Assembly (NCBI GenBank): GCA_027924585.1
Contig: BSBM01000050.1
Location: 4,030,001-4,094,000 of the forward strand
DNA length: 64,000 bases
Reading direction: 5' to 3'
DNA from: Larix kaempferi
Lineage: Eukaryota; Streptophyta; Pinopsida; Pinales; Pinaceae
Under the pieces are notes generated by a model. That model did not search any database. It saw only the letters and a list, made by a program, of their open reading frames with translations, and was not told the DNA's origin. The translations under genes and the position numbers were made by a program. Shown here one piece after another: positions 33,001-42,069 of this stretch (the stretch's first letter is position 1; each line of letters opens with the position of its first letter).

Positions 33001-34373
33001 TTTTGGCAATCCCTGGCAAAATGACCTTGTGCTCCGCAATTATAACAAGTGATTTGTCCTCTTCCGCGACCAAAATTTGTTGTGCGTCCGCGTCCCCTAT
33101 AATTTCCTGCTCGGGCGTCGTGAGTTTGGTCATATGGTGGACCTGTTGTGGGTCCTTGTGTCTCTGCTTGTACCCTATAAACATCATGCTTTCTTTCTAT
33201 CATAATATCATATGCTCTACAATTGTTCTCATCATGACCTACTGATTTACAGAAATTACAATATAGATTCTTTGGAGTTTGTACATATTTCTGAAGTAAG
33301 TGACATTCTTGTGGTCTATGACCTCTAGTTCTACAGATTTCACACCAAGGCCCCTGTGCCTGTGGTAAAGGGTTAGGTGCTCCAGTTGCAATATAGTCTA
33401 TGAAAACGGGGCAATGGTCCTTTGAATGACCTTGGGATTTACATTTTGTACACCAAATTTCTTCCTTAATCTCCTTGCCTTTCTTAATATCATGCACTTG
33501 CAAGGTTAAGTTTGCTAATTGGTTCTGCAACTGCGCAACATCGTTGCTTGTTCCCGCAATGGGCGAAGCTTCTAGTTTCGTAGCCATCTCTAGAGCTTGT
33601 TCCTGAGTATTGAGATTCTGTTGCATAAGAGGAAGTCTAATGTGTGGGAGCAGCGCAGCAATGAACCATTCCTTATGCTGCTGTGGTGCAAACTCGAAGC
33701 TTACTTGATCTATCAAGGCTTTGAACTTCTGGTCAAAGTCCCATACTGATTCTGTAGGTAGCTGTTTGATGTCTTTGAGCTCTGTTATACACTGTGATTC
33801 TGATTTAGGTTTCTTAAATTCCCGAATCATAGCATTTCTTACATCAACAAGCGTCCTATTCTGTGCTGCTGAGTATTTCATGAACCAAGTTAAGGCTCTT
33901 TCTCTTAGTGTGGTTGCTAACTGAACCAGTTTAACAGCATCATCATTAATTTGCTTAATTGTCCAAATGGCTTCACATAAGAACCAGTGCTGCTCAGGGT
34001 CTTCTATCCCTGTTCCTCTAAAAGTTGGTAGCTTCATGTCATCACCCATCCTTCTTGTGCTAGGTTGAGGTGAGGGTGCTGTAGCAGTGCTTCTGGGCTG
34101 GTTAAATAAAGGTGGTTCTGAGGTACTAGAAGTACCGTGTGGGCTACTAGAAGGTGTTACTGCGGGGTTATACTGAGCTCCGTCTGGTTTTTGCGGTGTA
34201 AAGGCGTGATAAGGGATATGAGCACTCCCTTGTCTTTCTATATGGCTTGCTCTACGGACTTGGCTATCGTCTGGGCTAGACTCAAAAGAATATTGGTCAA
34301 GGCCTACTTTATATCGTTTTCCACTACGAGTGCAACCAATAAGTTCAGGATCACTATCAGAATCTACGGACAT
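30072..34373 (-). CDS. Element B polyprotein: gag, zinc-knuckle array, protease, second capsid-like domain, RT (1433 codons)
   Basis: Domains in order. Residues ~115-270: retrotransposon gag (EQHWFLCEAIW, ALTWFMKYS, VWDFDQKFKALID). Then four CX2CX4HX4C knuckles at 308-321, 344-357, 372-385 and 443-456, and a fifth at ~463-476 whose first Cys is Tyr. Protease at ~655-770 with D675 in LDLGS and LLGRDWAF. Residues ~872-1015 are a second gag-like capsid domain (FDGLAEVTTFIHEYE, ATPARWWVAHKENIHTW, DEWVHLFIHTLDTVPRNWY). RT spans ~1165-1345 with SFTDGFSGYHQ and the YFDD catalytic motif at 1315-1318. The frame ends at a TAG that lies inside the RT connection (TEECQ), so the natural protein was longer. 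The product would form particles, cut itself and copy the RNA. Confidence 0.9.
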   Translation of the reverse strand: MSVDSDSDPELIGCTRSGKRYKVGLDQYSFESSPDDSQVRRASHIERQGSAHIPYHAFTPQKPDGAQYNPAVTPSSSPHGTSSTSEPPLFNQPRSTATAPSPQPSTRRMGDDMKLPTFRGTGIEDPEQHWFLCEAIWTIKQINDDAVKLVQLATTLRERALTWFMKYSAAQNRTLVDVRNAMIREFKKPKSESQCITELKDIKQLPTESVWDFDQKFKALIDQVSFEFAPQQHKEWFIAALLPHIRLPLMQQNLNTQEQALEMATKLEASPIAGTSNDVAQLQNQLANLTLQVHDIKKGKEIKEEIWCTKCKSQGHSKDHCPVFIDYIATGAPNPLPQAQGPWCEICRTRGHRPQECHLLQKYVQTPKNLYCNFCKSVGHDENNCRAYDIMIERKHDVYRVQAETQGPTTGPPYDQTHDARAGNYRGRGRTTNFGRGRGQITCYNCGAQGHFARDCQNPTTLYRYCKYSDHIIEECPQLQANMQAKTPQVNQNIQLIGAEKREPDPTVNIVTRSGATTGAQEMGMGKQATQWVRRANIKPAPLDLQKQKEAFKQAQEYFSDPRASSSAAIPQNNIRSQVLRQDNLVQEQATTAGRPDEEHALGSVHAFLRQCLKLLRNEKATLELQHLLDQCQQSTSTNTPQCAVHQIRSHIRTGKEMRLTAQIGAFEMDEVMLDLGSKANVLTMQTWEQMGSPHLTRSPIQLRLANQQRVSPLGRLPNVPIDIEGVRSSADFEVIKILDDSRPYPALLGRDWAFDNLAVINLKKRQMTFEDDQIRVIAPLDPIQGPRYIEPIRAEEEARHMESLYQMTTNHSDYVKPTVDGHISWRCDSSCTSDSDAGLENWQNRLHEVSARRCAMMNKSIRWIGTELTDTTIFDGLAEVTTFIHEYEQKLPEQQRIQALDIALRATPARWWVAHKENIHTWQDCRRLILRRFQDTTAEVLRKYEGQSDPRSHIEACIQQWLDIPEDEWVHLFIHTLDTVPRNWYTETELRKGTISWPLTIEIFQLTFSFESEHPSIDQALKCIKKKIFEQCPLSEYSQPDWAIQIEHALECYNFTAEDEEDDPRNINIPESEGTRNIEGPELDIPAITEHIKLKKINIGTEAEPKFASIGDYWDDETVGHVSELLRDYQDIFPTKFTEMKSILGDLGVMRIPLKADAKPVKQRPYRLNPRYKDKVREEIDKMLAAGIIEPVEESDWISPMVVQEKKMKGEIRICVDLRKLNDASAHDPFPTPFTDEVLDNVGGQEAYSFTDGFSGYHQIRIHPDDRHKTTFATEWGSFQYTVMPFGLKNAPAIFSRVVVAVFKEFIHKFLEVYFDDWTVFGLLKNHIANLRMMLEKCRQHQISLNLKKCIFCAPFGILLGHIVCRQGLLMDPAKVSIIANLLVPNSVKQLRTTLGHTGYYRKFIKGYAKITAPMERLLKKDSKFQWTEECQ

Positions 34374-34385
34374 TACTTGTCTATG

Positions 34386-34871
34386 CTATTCATCAGAAGC
34401 AATACATAGCTTTCCTTTTTCATACAGAAGCATTTTAATCCATAAGTTCAGAGAATTTAAGAAATTACCTCTGTGTACTTGGAAGAAATTCCTCTCAGCT
34501 TCACTGAAACTCTTTCTTGTATCTACTGCAAACTCGGTGATGAAACCTTTCAGTAGACTATTCAACCAAAAGTCTACTGCGCGGGACACAGGATTGTCTA
34601 TCCGCTTCACAATACTGACTAGCTCAGGCGTCCAAGCAACGGGTCGATCAATATGCACAGTAGGTCTAGAATCTGCTAACTTGGCTATCCAAGCGTGCAA
34701 CTCCAGTGCGAATGTAACAAAGAAAATTTCGTGAAGGTCAGTATAAATATACTTCTGCAACCAGTCTTCTGTTTGGAGCGTAGAGCTTCTATTTTCTTGT
34801 TCAGCGAACTCTTTAGCCTTTAAATCAAACCAGTCTCCAATTTCTTTAGCTGTAGGATTCCAGTAACACAT
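34386..34871 (-). CDS. Element B first ORF, 161 codons, in frame with gag
   Basis: The first ATG after the leader. The protein is helical, rich in Trp, Phe and charged residues (WFDLKAKEFAEQENRSS, AVDFWLNSLLKGF), with no domain I recognise. It ends in GAA TAG, followed in the same frame by CAT AGA CAA GTA and then the ATG of the gag-pol frame. It could be an N-terminal gag extension cut off by one amber stop, or a product joined to gag by readthrough. The stop context (TAG-CAT) is not one of the well-known leaky ones. Confidence 0.6.
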   Translation of the reverse strand: MCYWNPTAKEIGDWFDLKAKEFAEQENRSSTLQTEDWLQKYIYTDLHEIFFVTFALELHAWIAKLADSRPTVHIDRPVAWTPELVSIVKRIDNPVSRAVDFWLNSLLKGFITEFAVDTRKSFSEAERNFFQVHRGNFLNSLNLWIKMLLYEKGKLCIASDE

Positions 34872-34915
34872 TTGTTAACTGAGCAAGTCTCAGTGTAACA
34901 GAACCTTGTGCTGGC

Positions 34916-35133
34916 TTCAGCAACAATCTCAGACGTCGCGGAAATAGTAAGTCTCACAGCAGCAAGTCGCAAGACAAGGGAACCATTTGTTCTCCTCGAT
35001 CTCGCGCGTCGCCGAAATAACAAGTCTCACAACAGCAAGTCGCAAGGCAACGGAACCATTTGTTCTCCTCGATCTCGCGCGTCGCCGAAATAACAAGTCT
35101 CACAATAGCAAGTCGCAAGGAAACGGAACCATT
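34916..35133 (-). repeat. 73-bp leader repeat x3 that includes the primer binding site of B
   Basis: Three tandem units of 73 bp. CCATTTGTT recurs at 34983, 35056 and 35129 on the plus strand. The two nearer the LTR are nearly identical; the third is more diverged. Each unit carries the GGAACCATTTGTT block, so on the minus strand AACAAATGGTTCC occurs three times, once at the LTR edge and twice deeper in the leader. Confidence 0.9.
35114..35131 (-). promoter_or_regulatory. Element B primer binding site
   Basis: The minus strand reads TGGTTCCGTTTCC two bases inside the 5' LTR. It begins TGG, as expected for pairing with a tRNA CCA end. I do not assign the tRNA. Extra copies of the motif lie 73 and 146 bases further in. 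Confidence 0.6.
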
Positions 35134-36567
35134 TGTTGGCTACTTTCTTGGGCAGACCCGGGTTTTAATGAAGCGCAGCAACAAACCCCTAGGCGCACTG
35201 GCCCTCTCGGCAACGAGCTGCGCAGCAGCTCGAGGTCTCACCCGAAGTGGCTATGGGGGGGTTAAGGAATCAGATTTCCTTAACCTTGGTGACGCGGAGA
35301 TTTTTCTTCCTTTTCCGGTTCCTCAGATGTCGGTGGTCTGACTTTCCCGCAGGCCCCTCGGCTCAACTGCGCGGCTTCCTCCCTCAGTAGGCCCGCTGCG
35401 CAGTTTCTCCGCTCTGGTGCAGAAGGAAACTATTCCTTGCGTCAACGCGTTAAGTACCTCCTCGCCCTGCGTGCCCAGCGCAGTAACGCCTTCCTCGATC
35501 GCTGCCGCGACAGCGCTCCACCACTTCTTCAATACTTAACACTTATAGCTATCAAGGGACCTTCCCAAACTCACTTAAACGGTCGCAAAGATAATGCAAG
35601 AGTCTTGTATACACAGGTAATGAACTTAAACAGTTAATCATTCACGCAAAAATTATAACAAGAAGAAATATGTGAAGTTCACCTCCTCGAGGGAAACCAA
35701 GTCCACGGGAGTGTTATATTAACCAGAAAACGATAGAGTTATACAATATGCTGCGCACACAGCTGCAGCCTTAGATCTTTCCAGGAAACTCCATGCACAC
35801 AGCTGGGAGCCCTTCTCTCAATCTAGTCTCTTCTCTACAGAGATTACAAAGGCACAGACGTCAACTCAGACTGTCTGGCAACTCAGGGATTAGCTCCTCG
35901 GCTATCCGATTTCCACCCTAGTTCTACACACTCGGTAGAAAACATAACAAAGGATAATCAACGCATGATCTATCCTCGAGACTGACTGTCTAACAGTCTA
36001 ACCATCTAACTATCCCAAAAATATCTAACTCTTCTTCTTATCATGTATACATATATATAGGTGGCCATGACGGTCACACCTTTACAAAACTGTGGGCCTT
36101 TCCCAACAGTGATTCCCAAAAACCCTAACCACGCACATGGCTAGGTGTACTGTAGGCGCCGCTTGTAGTCATGTCGCCGCTTCCTGCAGGCTCCTTGACT
36201 TCCGGCGCAGATTGTGGGTATGGGCGCTTGTCCTTCGCTTTCAATGCTCTGGTCCGTTGCTCCTCCTTGATCCCAGCAACCATAACTTCTGTACTTAGCC
36301 TTTAAATGAGGGTAGCTGAGCCCTCTACTCCATTGCCTTATTTATTATGGTAGTTGAGCCACCTTCATTCTTCTATGACGTGCGCGCGAGCTCCGCGATT
36401 TCTGGTCCGTGATCCTCGCTGAGCTTGTCCATTTGGCACCGTACTGCGCACCGTCTCCTTCTTGCCCAAAACTTAGTGCTTGTCCCAAAATTAGCATTTT
36501 CCTTTCATACTTGTGCTTTTTCCCCAAAATTCGCAGCTTTACCGCAGCTACGGCCTAGGCTCCAACA
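35134..36567 (-). repeat. Element B 5' LTR (1434 bp)
   Basis: Partner of 23361-24794. The outer end CCAACA is followed by GGTAG, the target duplication. A TATA-like CCTATATATATG on the minus strand (36050-36061) is the likely promoter of the element, with transcription running leftward. Confidence 0.95.
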
Positions 36568-37859
36568 GGTAGCGTTCAGTTACTGAGTGGAGTGCGGTAT
36601 TCCACTTAGACCTCCGGAACCAGTCTTGCTACTTGCCCTCCTAGGGGAGAGGCCCTCCGAAAAATTGGCTGTAACCGTACCAAAATATAATAAGGGATTT
36701 TGGAACCCTAGTTGACAACAACTATGTCTCAAGTGTAAATGACAGAGGGGTGTTGTTTGGATGCCTATCGCCACTGTCCTACCTAACTACAATATTCTTT
36801 TGTGTTCCCCAAGTGGGGTTAAATGTTGGTTAAGTTAAGTAAATTTTTATGGCTCGCTTGATTTAATTGTGACTGAGTGTGTGCACATGTGGCGTTGGCA
36901 GCTAACTAGGAATATAAAAGCTGAGATGTAAATGTTAAATAATAAAGATGTTGAAATTAAAAACATTTTTTTTTAAAGTAAGACAACAAGCAACTAATAA
37001 ATACGGACAACTCAGCAGCGATGGATGTTGCTGGAAATAGATGACTATTGGCAGGTTTTGCAGAAAAAATGGGAAAAACATTGAACTTGAGCACAGCTAT
37101 CAGGTCAGTCTATGCAGCGCAGAGCATGGGTTTCGAGTTGGCAGATGCGGCCTGGAGCACGGATGGCACGTCCGGTTGCGCGGTGTAGAGCGCGGGGTGT
37201 AGGCTAGTAGATGCGGCCTGGAGCGCGGATAGCACGTCGGGTTGAGTGCGGAGAGTGCAGGGTGTAGGCCGATAAGCATAGCCGGGGGCGTAGGTTGTAG
37301 TTTGGCAGCTACATTTTGCAATGCGCAAAGTGGGGAAACAACTGCATTTTGCAGCACGCCAGGCGAGGCAGCAGCTGTGTTTTGTAGCACGCAAGGCGAG
37401 GCAGCGGCTGTGTTGTGCAACATGCAGAGCGCGGCATAGGTTGCAATGTGTAGTGCGCAGAGCAGGGAAGAGGTTGCAATGTGTAGCGCGTAGAGCGGGA
37501 TGGAATCCACGATCGAGGCCACGAGGGTGGCACAGTAGCGTGCAAAGATGGGGCCGCAGATGGGTGGTGGAACGTGCGATTGGGGCCGTGAGCAGGGAGA
37601 AGGAAGTCGCGACCTGGGCCGCGGGGGGGAGAAAGGAAGCTGCGTGATGGGACGCGTAACAGAGGAAAACATCCGTGGATAAGGGCCGAAAATCCGTGTT
37701 GGGGGCCACGACTGAGGACCGAAAAGGCACGGTTTTCTGCACAGAACCTGATGCAAAAACATTAGAGTCGAACAGAAAAAATCACAGGCCTGTAACTAAG
37801 TAAATAAGACAAAAAAAAATAAACAAAGGTAAAAAACCACCAAACTAGAGGTTTGGATA
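36568..37859 (-). other. Element G leader, LTR-proximal part
   Basis: It resumes G after B; the same sequence is unbroken at 46769-48061. The overlapping frames at 37100-37762 come from a GC-rich minisatellite and, apart from the 11-residue periodicity, show no domain. CCGGAACCAG near 36613-36622 resembles B's primer motif, but it is far from an LTR edge. Confidence 0.5.
37291..37503 (-). repeat. 33-bp minisatellite in G leader
   Basis: About six units of exactly 33 bp. Well-formed units start at 37324, 37357, 37390, 37423 and 37456, with cores such as AGGCGAGGCAGCAGCTGTG. The unit is 11 codons, so the minus-strand frame repeats a VLQNTAAASP-like peptide. The second copy (about 47491-47700) has lost two bases in one unit. 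Confidence 0.85.
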
Positions 37860-37871
37860 GCAGAGTCACCA
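37860..37871 (-). promoter_or_regulatory. Element G primer binding site (unit 1)
   Basis: The minus strand reads TGGTGACTCTGC. The second copy at 48062-48073 has TGGCGACTCTGC, identical to the site in element F. It marks the inner edge of G's 5' LTR. Confidence 0.7.
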
Positions 37872-37873
37872 AT

Positions 37874-38631
37874 CTATAGCATGGGTTTTCACCCTTGATT
37901 GTGCAAAAGAGCACCTACTAAGGGTAATGGAACCCTTAGCAGCAGTTTAATGGAAAATAATGAAAAACTAATTAAATACGAAAACAACGAAATATCAAGC
38001 TAGCATGTGCATGTGAAGCAACTTTAAACTACAGTACAAAGCATGAAGTAATAATGAGAGACAAGGAAAATAAATTTTTTTGATTTCTTTATTAAGATGT
38101 GGCAAACAAGGGTTTGCATAAACTATTCACCTCAAAGTTGAGGCTTGTGGAGTTCTGCAGCTGTAGGAAGCAATCCACCAAGGCTCCACGGGCTCCTTCT
38201 CTTTCTCTGAATGCTCAATGGATGGGCCCAAGGTTTGCTCAAAGGGAAGAATTGTAGCTCAAATGGTTGAGCTAGAGTTCTAGGATGATATGGGCAGCAT
38301 AAGGGTAGGATAGTTGATGGATGGTAAAATGAGGGGCCTCCATCCCCTTTTATAGATTTAGGTTAGGGTTTTAGGGTTTTTGCCCTCTTTTTCCTCTTTT
38401 TTTAGTTTCTTTTGAATTTATTCCCTTTTATTTTGATTTTGGTAATATTGGACCCTCTTTTGGGTTTTTGGTATGTTTTTTAGGAATTTAAATTATTTTG
38501 AGGAGGAAAAAGTAATATTAGGTACCCATTTGGGTTTTTGGTGGTTTTGGAGTCTAGGAGGATAGGGAAATTGTTCAACAGGGTTATGTGTCTAAGGGTA
38601 TGAGCTGGTGAGTGATTTTTAGGTGTTAACA
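37874..38631 (-). repeat. Element G 5' LTR (about 758 bp)
   Basis: The outer end TGTTAACA (38624-38631) is shared with the 3' LTR fragment at 9838. The inner end lies just after the primer site and is accurate only to about ten bases, because no clean CA is visible. On the minus strand a TATA box TATAAAAGGGG lies at 38344-38354, about 280 bases from the LTR start, which is a good U3 layout. Confidence 0.75.
38344..38354 (-). promoter_or_regulatory. TATA box in G 5' LTR
   Basis: The plus strand has CCCCTTTTATA, so the minus strand reads TATAAAAGGGG, a strong TATA match in the sense direction of G. The same site is at 48547-48557 in the second copy. The 3' LTR remnant breaks off at this point. 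Confidence 0.6.
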
Positions 38632-38642
38632 ATCATCGTCAC

Positions 38643-38675
<33 letters not shown>

Positions 38676-38870
38676 CGACGATGTTGATGCTGTTTTTTAT
38701 GATGATGATGATTACCGACGATGATGAAGATGCTTATGATGATGATGTTGTGATAATGATGACATTGATTATCATGATGATGATCAGGATGGTGTTGATG
38801 GTGAAGATGATGATTTTCATCGACGTCGACGTCATTAGCATCACCATCACTAACATCGTGTTCCAACTTG
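38643..38870. repeat. TGA/GAT trinucleotide microsatellite
   Basis: Runs of ATG/GAT triplets directly beside G's outer LTR end. Met/Asp/His-rich frames across it are artefacts of the repeat. The copy at 48838-49060 differs in length, as expected for slippage. Confidence 0.9.
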
Positions 38871-39831
38871 CTCATTTGATGTGTGAGTTGTTGCTAGTTA
38901 TACACCAGACTAGATCAATTGTTAAATGATTGTAGGAAATGGATGGAAAATAAAATGTGATCGATACATAAGTTATGTATCAGAACATTCCAATTTCAGC
39001 ACTAACATTGGAAATGATATTAATTCCATGGTTTATGGATGCTATATTTCTTGTGATTTGTTATCTATGTGACTTATCAACAATTGTAATTTTTTGTACA
39101 ATGTTCTATAGTAGGGCATGCAAAACATTCAAATTTATAGGCCCAAGGTCAATGTAAATAATTTTAAAATGGGAAGGGGTATATTCTAGGATTTTCTTGA
39201 AGTCATAACAATTTATGAATCCAAAAGATGCATAATGCATAATTTCATTAAAATAACTAATTTTAAATCTATCTAGATTGGAGATATCCTTTCTATTATT
39301 TTTCAGTCACCTAGATAGAACCAAAGTCTACCAATAAAAAGCATAGAAGGAGCAAAACAAAACATGTAAAGACAAACGACCATTTAAAAAATTACATTTT
39401 AACAAAAATGAAAATTTAAAAATTTACATTTTAACACAAATGACAATTTAAAAAATTACATTTTGACACAAAAATCCCAAACTATAGAAACATTTGATCC
39501 ATTTCATTGAAGCCTTATTTGGAACACAAAGGGCACAACCAAAAAAAATACTAGTGGATTACAGTCAAACTAACTTGGAAAACAAAGGAGATCAAAAATT
39601 CGATGTGTCGAACCAGTATCGAACTCTTGAAATCATAGAACGAACAATCAACAAAAAAATTGTTGCAACTATAGAAAATGATTTGTGGAAATATGTCTTA
39701 AGAACATGTATTTATATATCAATGAGGGCCATTGTTCCAGCGAAAATACACAACGATACAATTAAAAAAAAAACAAAAATTCAATGACCCTTACTATGTA
39801 TAATCATTGATGTCGCACGTGTAAATTTTAG

Positions 39832-39923
39832 CGTCGCTATAGCGACGAACTCATATATGTCTCTATAGCGATGAAAATTCACCGATGTAGTTATGTTATG
39901 GTGCTTGCGTCTCTATAGCAATG
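39832..39923. repeat. Three copies of a CTATAG-centred 16-bp motif, one a perfect palindrome
   Basis: CGTCGCTATAGCGACG at 39832-39847 is a perfect 16-bp palindrome. TGTCTCTATAGCGATG (39858) and CGTCTCTATAGCAATG (39908) are variants. The second copy of the region has the palindrome at 50007-50022. Clusters of such motifs occur near the ends of plant CACTA (En/Spm) transposons, but I found no CACTA terminus here. Confidence 0.5.
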
Positions 39924-41632
39924 ACTATCAGGGGCCAGAACACTTTTTTCCAAAACTTTTATTTGTTTATCCATGAAAGTTTCAATTTTAACTTATTTGA
40001 GGCAATATTTCATGGAACTTTTGAGCCATATGTAGTAGTGCTACCCAGCATGCCAGCAGCATTGACTACCCCACCATCGCATCCACAACATTGCATCCCT
40101 TAGAAATCCATCATTAACACTCCCTCTTACACCTGATTCGCATGATCTGTATTGCAAACTACTGTATCTTGACTCAATCACACACAACGGGACTCATTCA
40201 AATGAAATAATCAAGAGCTCCACCTATCACCAAATATCAGATGCATTATCCCTCTATCCGTTCCCTCCACCACGAATGTTATGGAATATTTTGCCTACAG
40301 ATAAGTGATATATCGCTTGGATTGAGACTCTTCCAATCCAGTATAGAAAGAAAAAAAGGGGGTACTAACATATCCTAGACCTAATTCAAACAAAAGCAGT
40401 CAAAATAGAAGGAAATAAAAGGAAGTAGATGTCCTACCTCGCTTCCATATTGTTGTCCCCACTACTCTTGGTTGATCCAGTTCGTAGTCCTGTGTTCCAA
40501 GCTTTAGATTTCAATAGAGTTTTGCACATAATAGAAGAAAATTACTTCCAAACACAACAAGTGCAACAAGTATAGATATAACTATCAAAATATAAACACA
40601 TTCATGAATTCACCATAAAAGACATGAGATGGGGAGAATAGGCCAAGTTTTGTATCAGTATAAATCAAAACAAGAAGCACTTACAACCTTGAATTTTATG
40701 TTGTAGCAGCTTTTTCAATATCTCCTTACATCCCCTTAAGGTGTCTTAGGATCATAAATGTGATGTTCTCACCTTTCAACATTGCATTCAATGGATACTA
40801 GCCTCCATTATATAATATTTGGAAGCATAATCACCATGGAGAAAGGAGTGGATTAAGAGAATATTTATTGGATCAAGTAATATTGAACTTACTCAAGATA
40901 GAAGGATAGGGGATGGCTCCAATCCCTAACCCAACCAACCAAATCCTCATAAATATAGATCCTACATCTAAGTTGGAGTAGTCAAACCAACTTCGTCGCT
41001 CCCCCAAAGTTAGGCACAAAGAGATGAAGTGGGACTTAATCAATACACTATAACAATGCAATGAGAGATGAAGTGGTTTCATCTCTCACTACATAAGGAA
41101 GAGAGGGAGATGATCCTTCAAAAAGCGCTCAAATAAAGGTGAAATATTGGGGTTTCAACCTCCTAATGATGGATTCCCCTTCCAAACATGTCTACAAACC
41201 ATGAAAATCATTAGGTTTCTATTATAACACATTTAGGCATCATGATAAAAACCTCCCCAAGGTGGAGAAACTAGGTGTCATAAATGAGTGTATAATAGGT
41301 TCCCCCTAAAGTGTGAGGTCAAAAGAACTAATGGAAGAAAAAATTTACCGAAAATATGGGTATAAAGGCGGTGGAATAGAAGAGCTAGACAAAAGTTGCA
41401 AGTAAAACATCAAACATTATACATATATCATCCTTGAGGTAGGCATAACCATGCTCGGAATAAACTAACTCAAATCATGTCCATTGACCAATACACTACG
41501 GATCCATTGTTTCTAGGGGAAATGTCCTATAGCAGGGGTTAGGCTACCAACGTACTAGGGTAAAAGATAGACATACAAGGTTCTACAAGTACAATTATTA
41601 AGCAAATAGATTAGGGTTAAGAGGATATGTAC

Positions 41633-42069
41633 CTTATTCAGAAGGTTGGTTCAAGCTTCTCCTCTTTCTCTCCAATGCAATAACCTGCAAAAACATTCAA
41701 CAAAACCTTCCTCGAACCAATTTGACTACAAATAAAAGATTGATATTCATAAGAGAATAAAACATAAAATTGTAATCAGATTTGAAACAAACATGAACAA
41801 ATAATTTGGAAAGGGAATAATGTCTTATATTTATTAATGAATGAAGCAAGTACATCAAATTTTACCTTACTTCAAGCATGGCACTTCATGAAATCAAGAT
41901 TCAAGGTCTCTTGCTCGTCTTCTCCAAGGATCCCGACCTCTAATCAGATGTGCTAGGGTTTATAAGAAACTACGGCACAAGTGAAGGGGATATGAGTCTC
42001 AATTCCTCCAACATAACACTATAATGGGATTGATCTCCTTTCAAGTTCCCTCTCCCTCTCTTATATAGC
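41633..42069 (-). other. Candidate spliced minus-strand transcript (unit 1)
   Basis: The minus strand has TATA (GCTATATAAG, 42060-42069), an AAACCCTAGCACATC stretch, a donor-like GAAGTAAGGTAAAA near 41865-41872, an acceptor TTTTTGCAG before a 52-base exon (41633-41684), and a donor AATAAG-GTACAT after it. No coding sequence is recognised. In the second copy the acceptor AG is AA (about 51858-51860). It may be a retroelement LTR promoter or a chance arrangement. Confidence 0.2.

Larger units (their letters stand above)
23361..36567 (-). mobile_element. Element B: nearly intact 13.2-kb Ty3/gypsy retrotransposon
   Basis: Two 1434-bp LTRs (23361-24794 and 35134-36567), both TGTTGG...CCAACA, are flanked by a perfect GGTAG duplication (23356-23360 and 36568-36572). 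I counted about 20 LTR differences (~1.5 %), so it is the youngest element here. The minus-strand order is 5' LTR, triplicated leader, short ORF, gag-PR-capsid-like domain-RT, RNase H-integrase, then a 943-codon ORF next to the 3' LTR. The second copy of the surrounding region lacks it and keeps a single GGTAG (46769-46773), the empty site. Confidence 0.95.
9557..38631 (-). mobile_element. Element G: giant Tat-like Ty3/gypsy retrotransposon, interrupted by element B
   Basis: The order on the minus strand is 5' LTR (37874-38631), primer site, leader, gag, protease, CCHC linker, RT, RNase H, integrase, second RNase H, antisense PMD ORF, non-coding tract, 3' LTR fragment (9557-9838). PR-RT-RH-IN order makes it Ty3/gypsy. 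The second RNase H and PMD ORF point to the Tat group. Without B (23361-36567) it is about 15.9 kb. Many stops and shifts show it is dead. The remaining LTR parts differ by about 8 % by eye, so it is old. Confidence 0.8.

Noticed and set aside
37100-37762. 210-220-codon frames in the G leader, on the minus strand
   Set aside because: Two overlapping frames of similar length, both made by a 33-bp GC-rich minisatellite. The 33-base unit keeps any frame open. No domain is visible.
38639-38929. Met/Asp- and His-rich frames over 38639-38929 and 48826-49140
   Set aside because: Translations of a TGA/GAT microsatellite; they differ between the two duplicate units by slippage.
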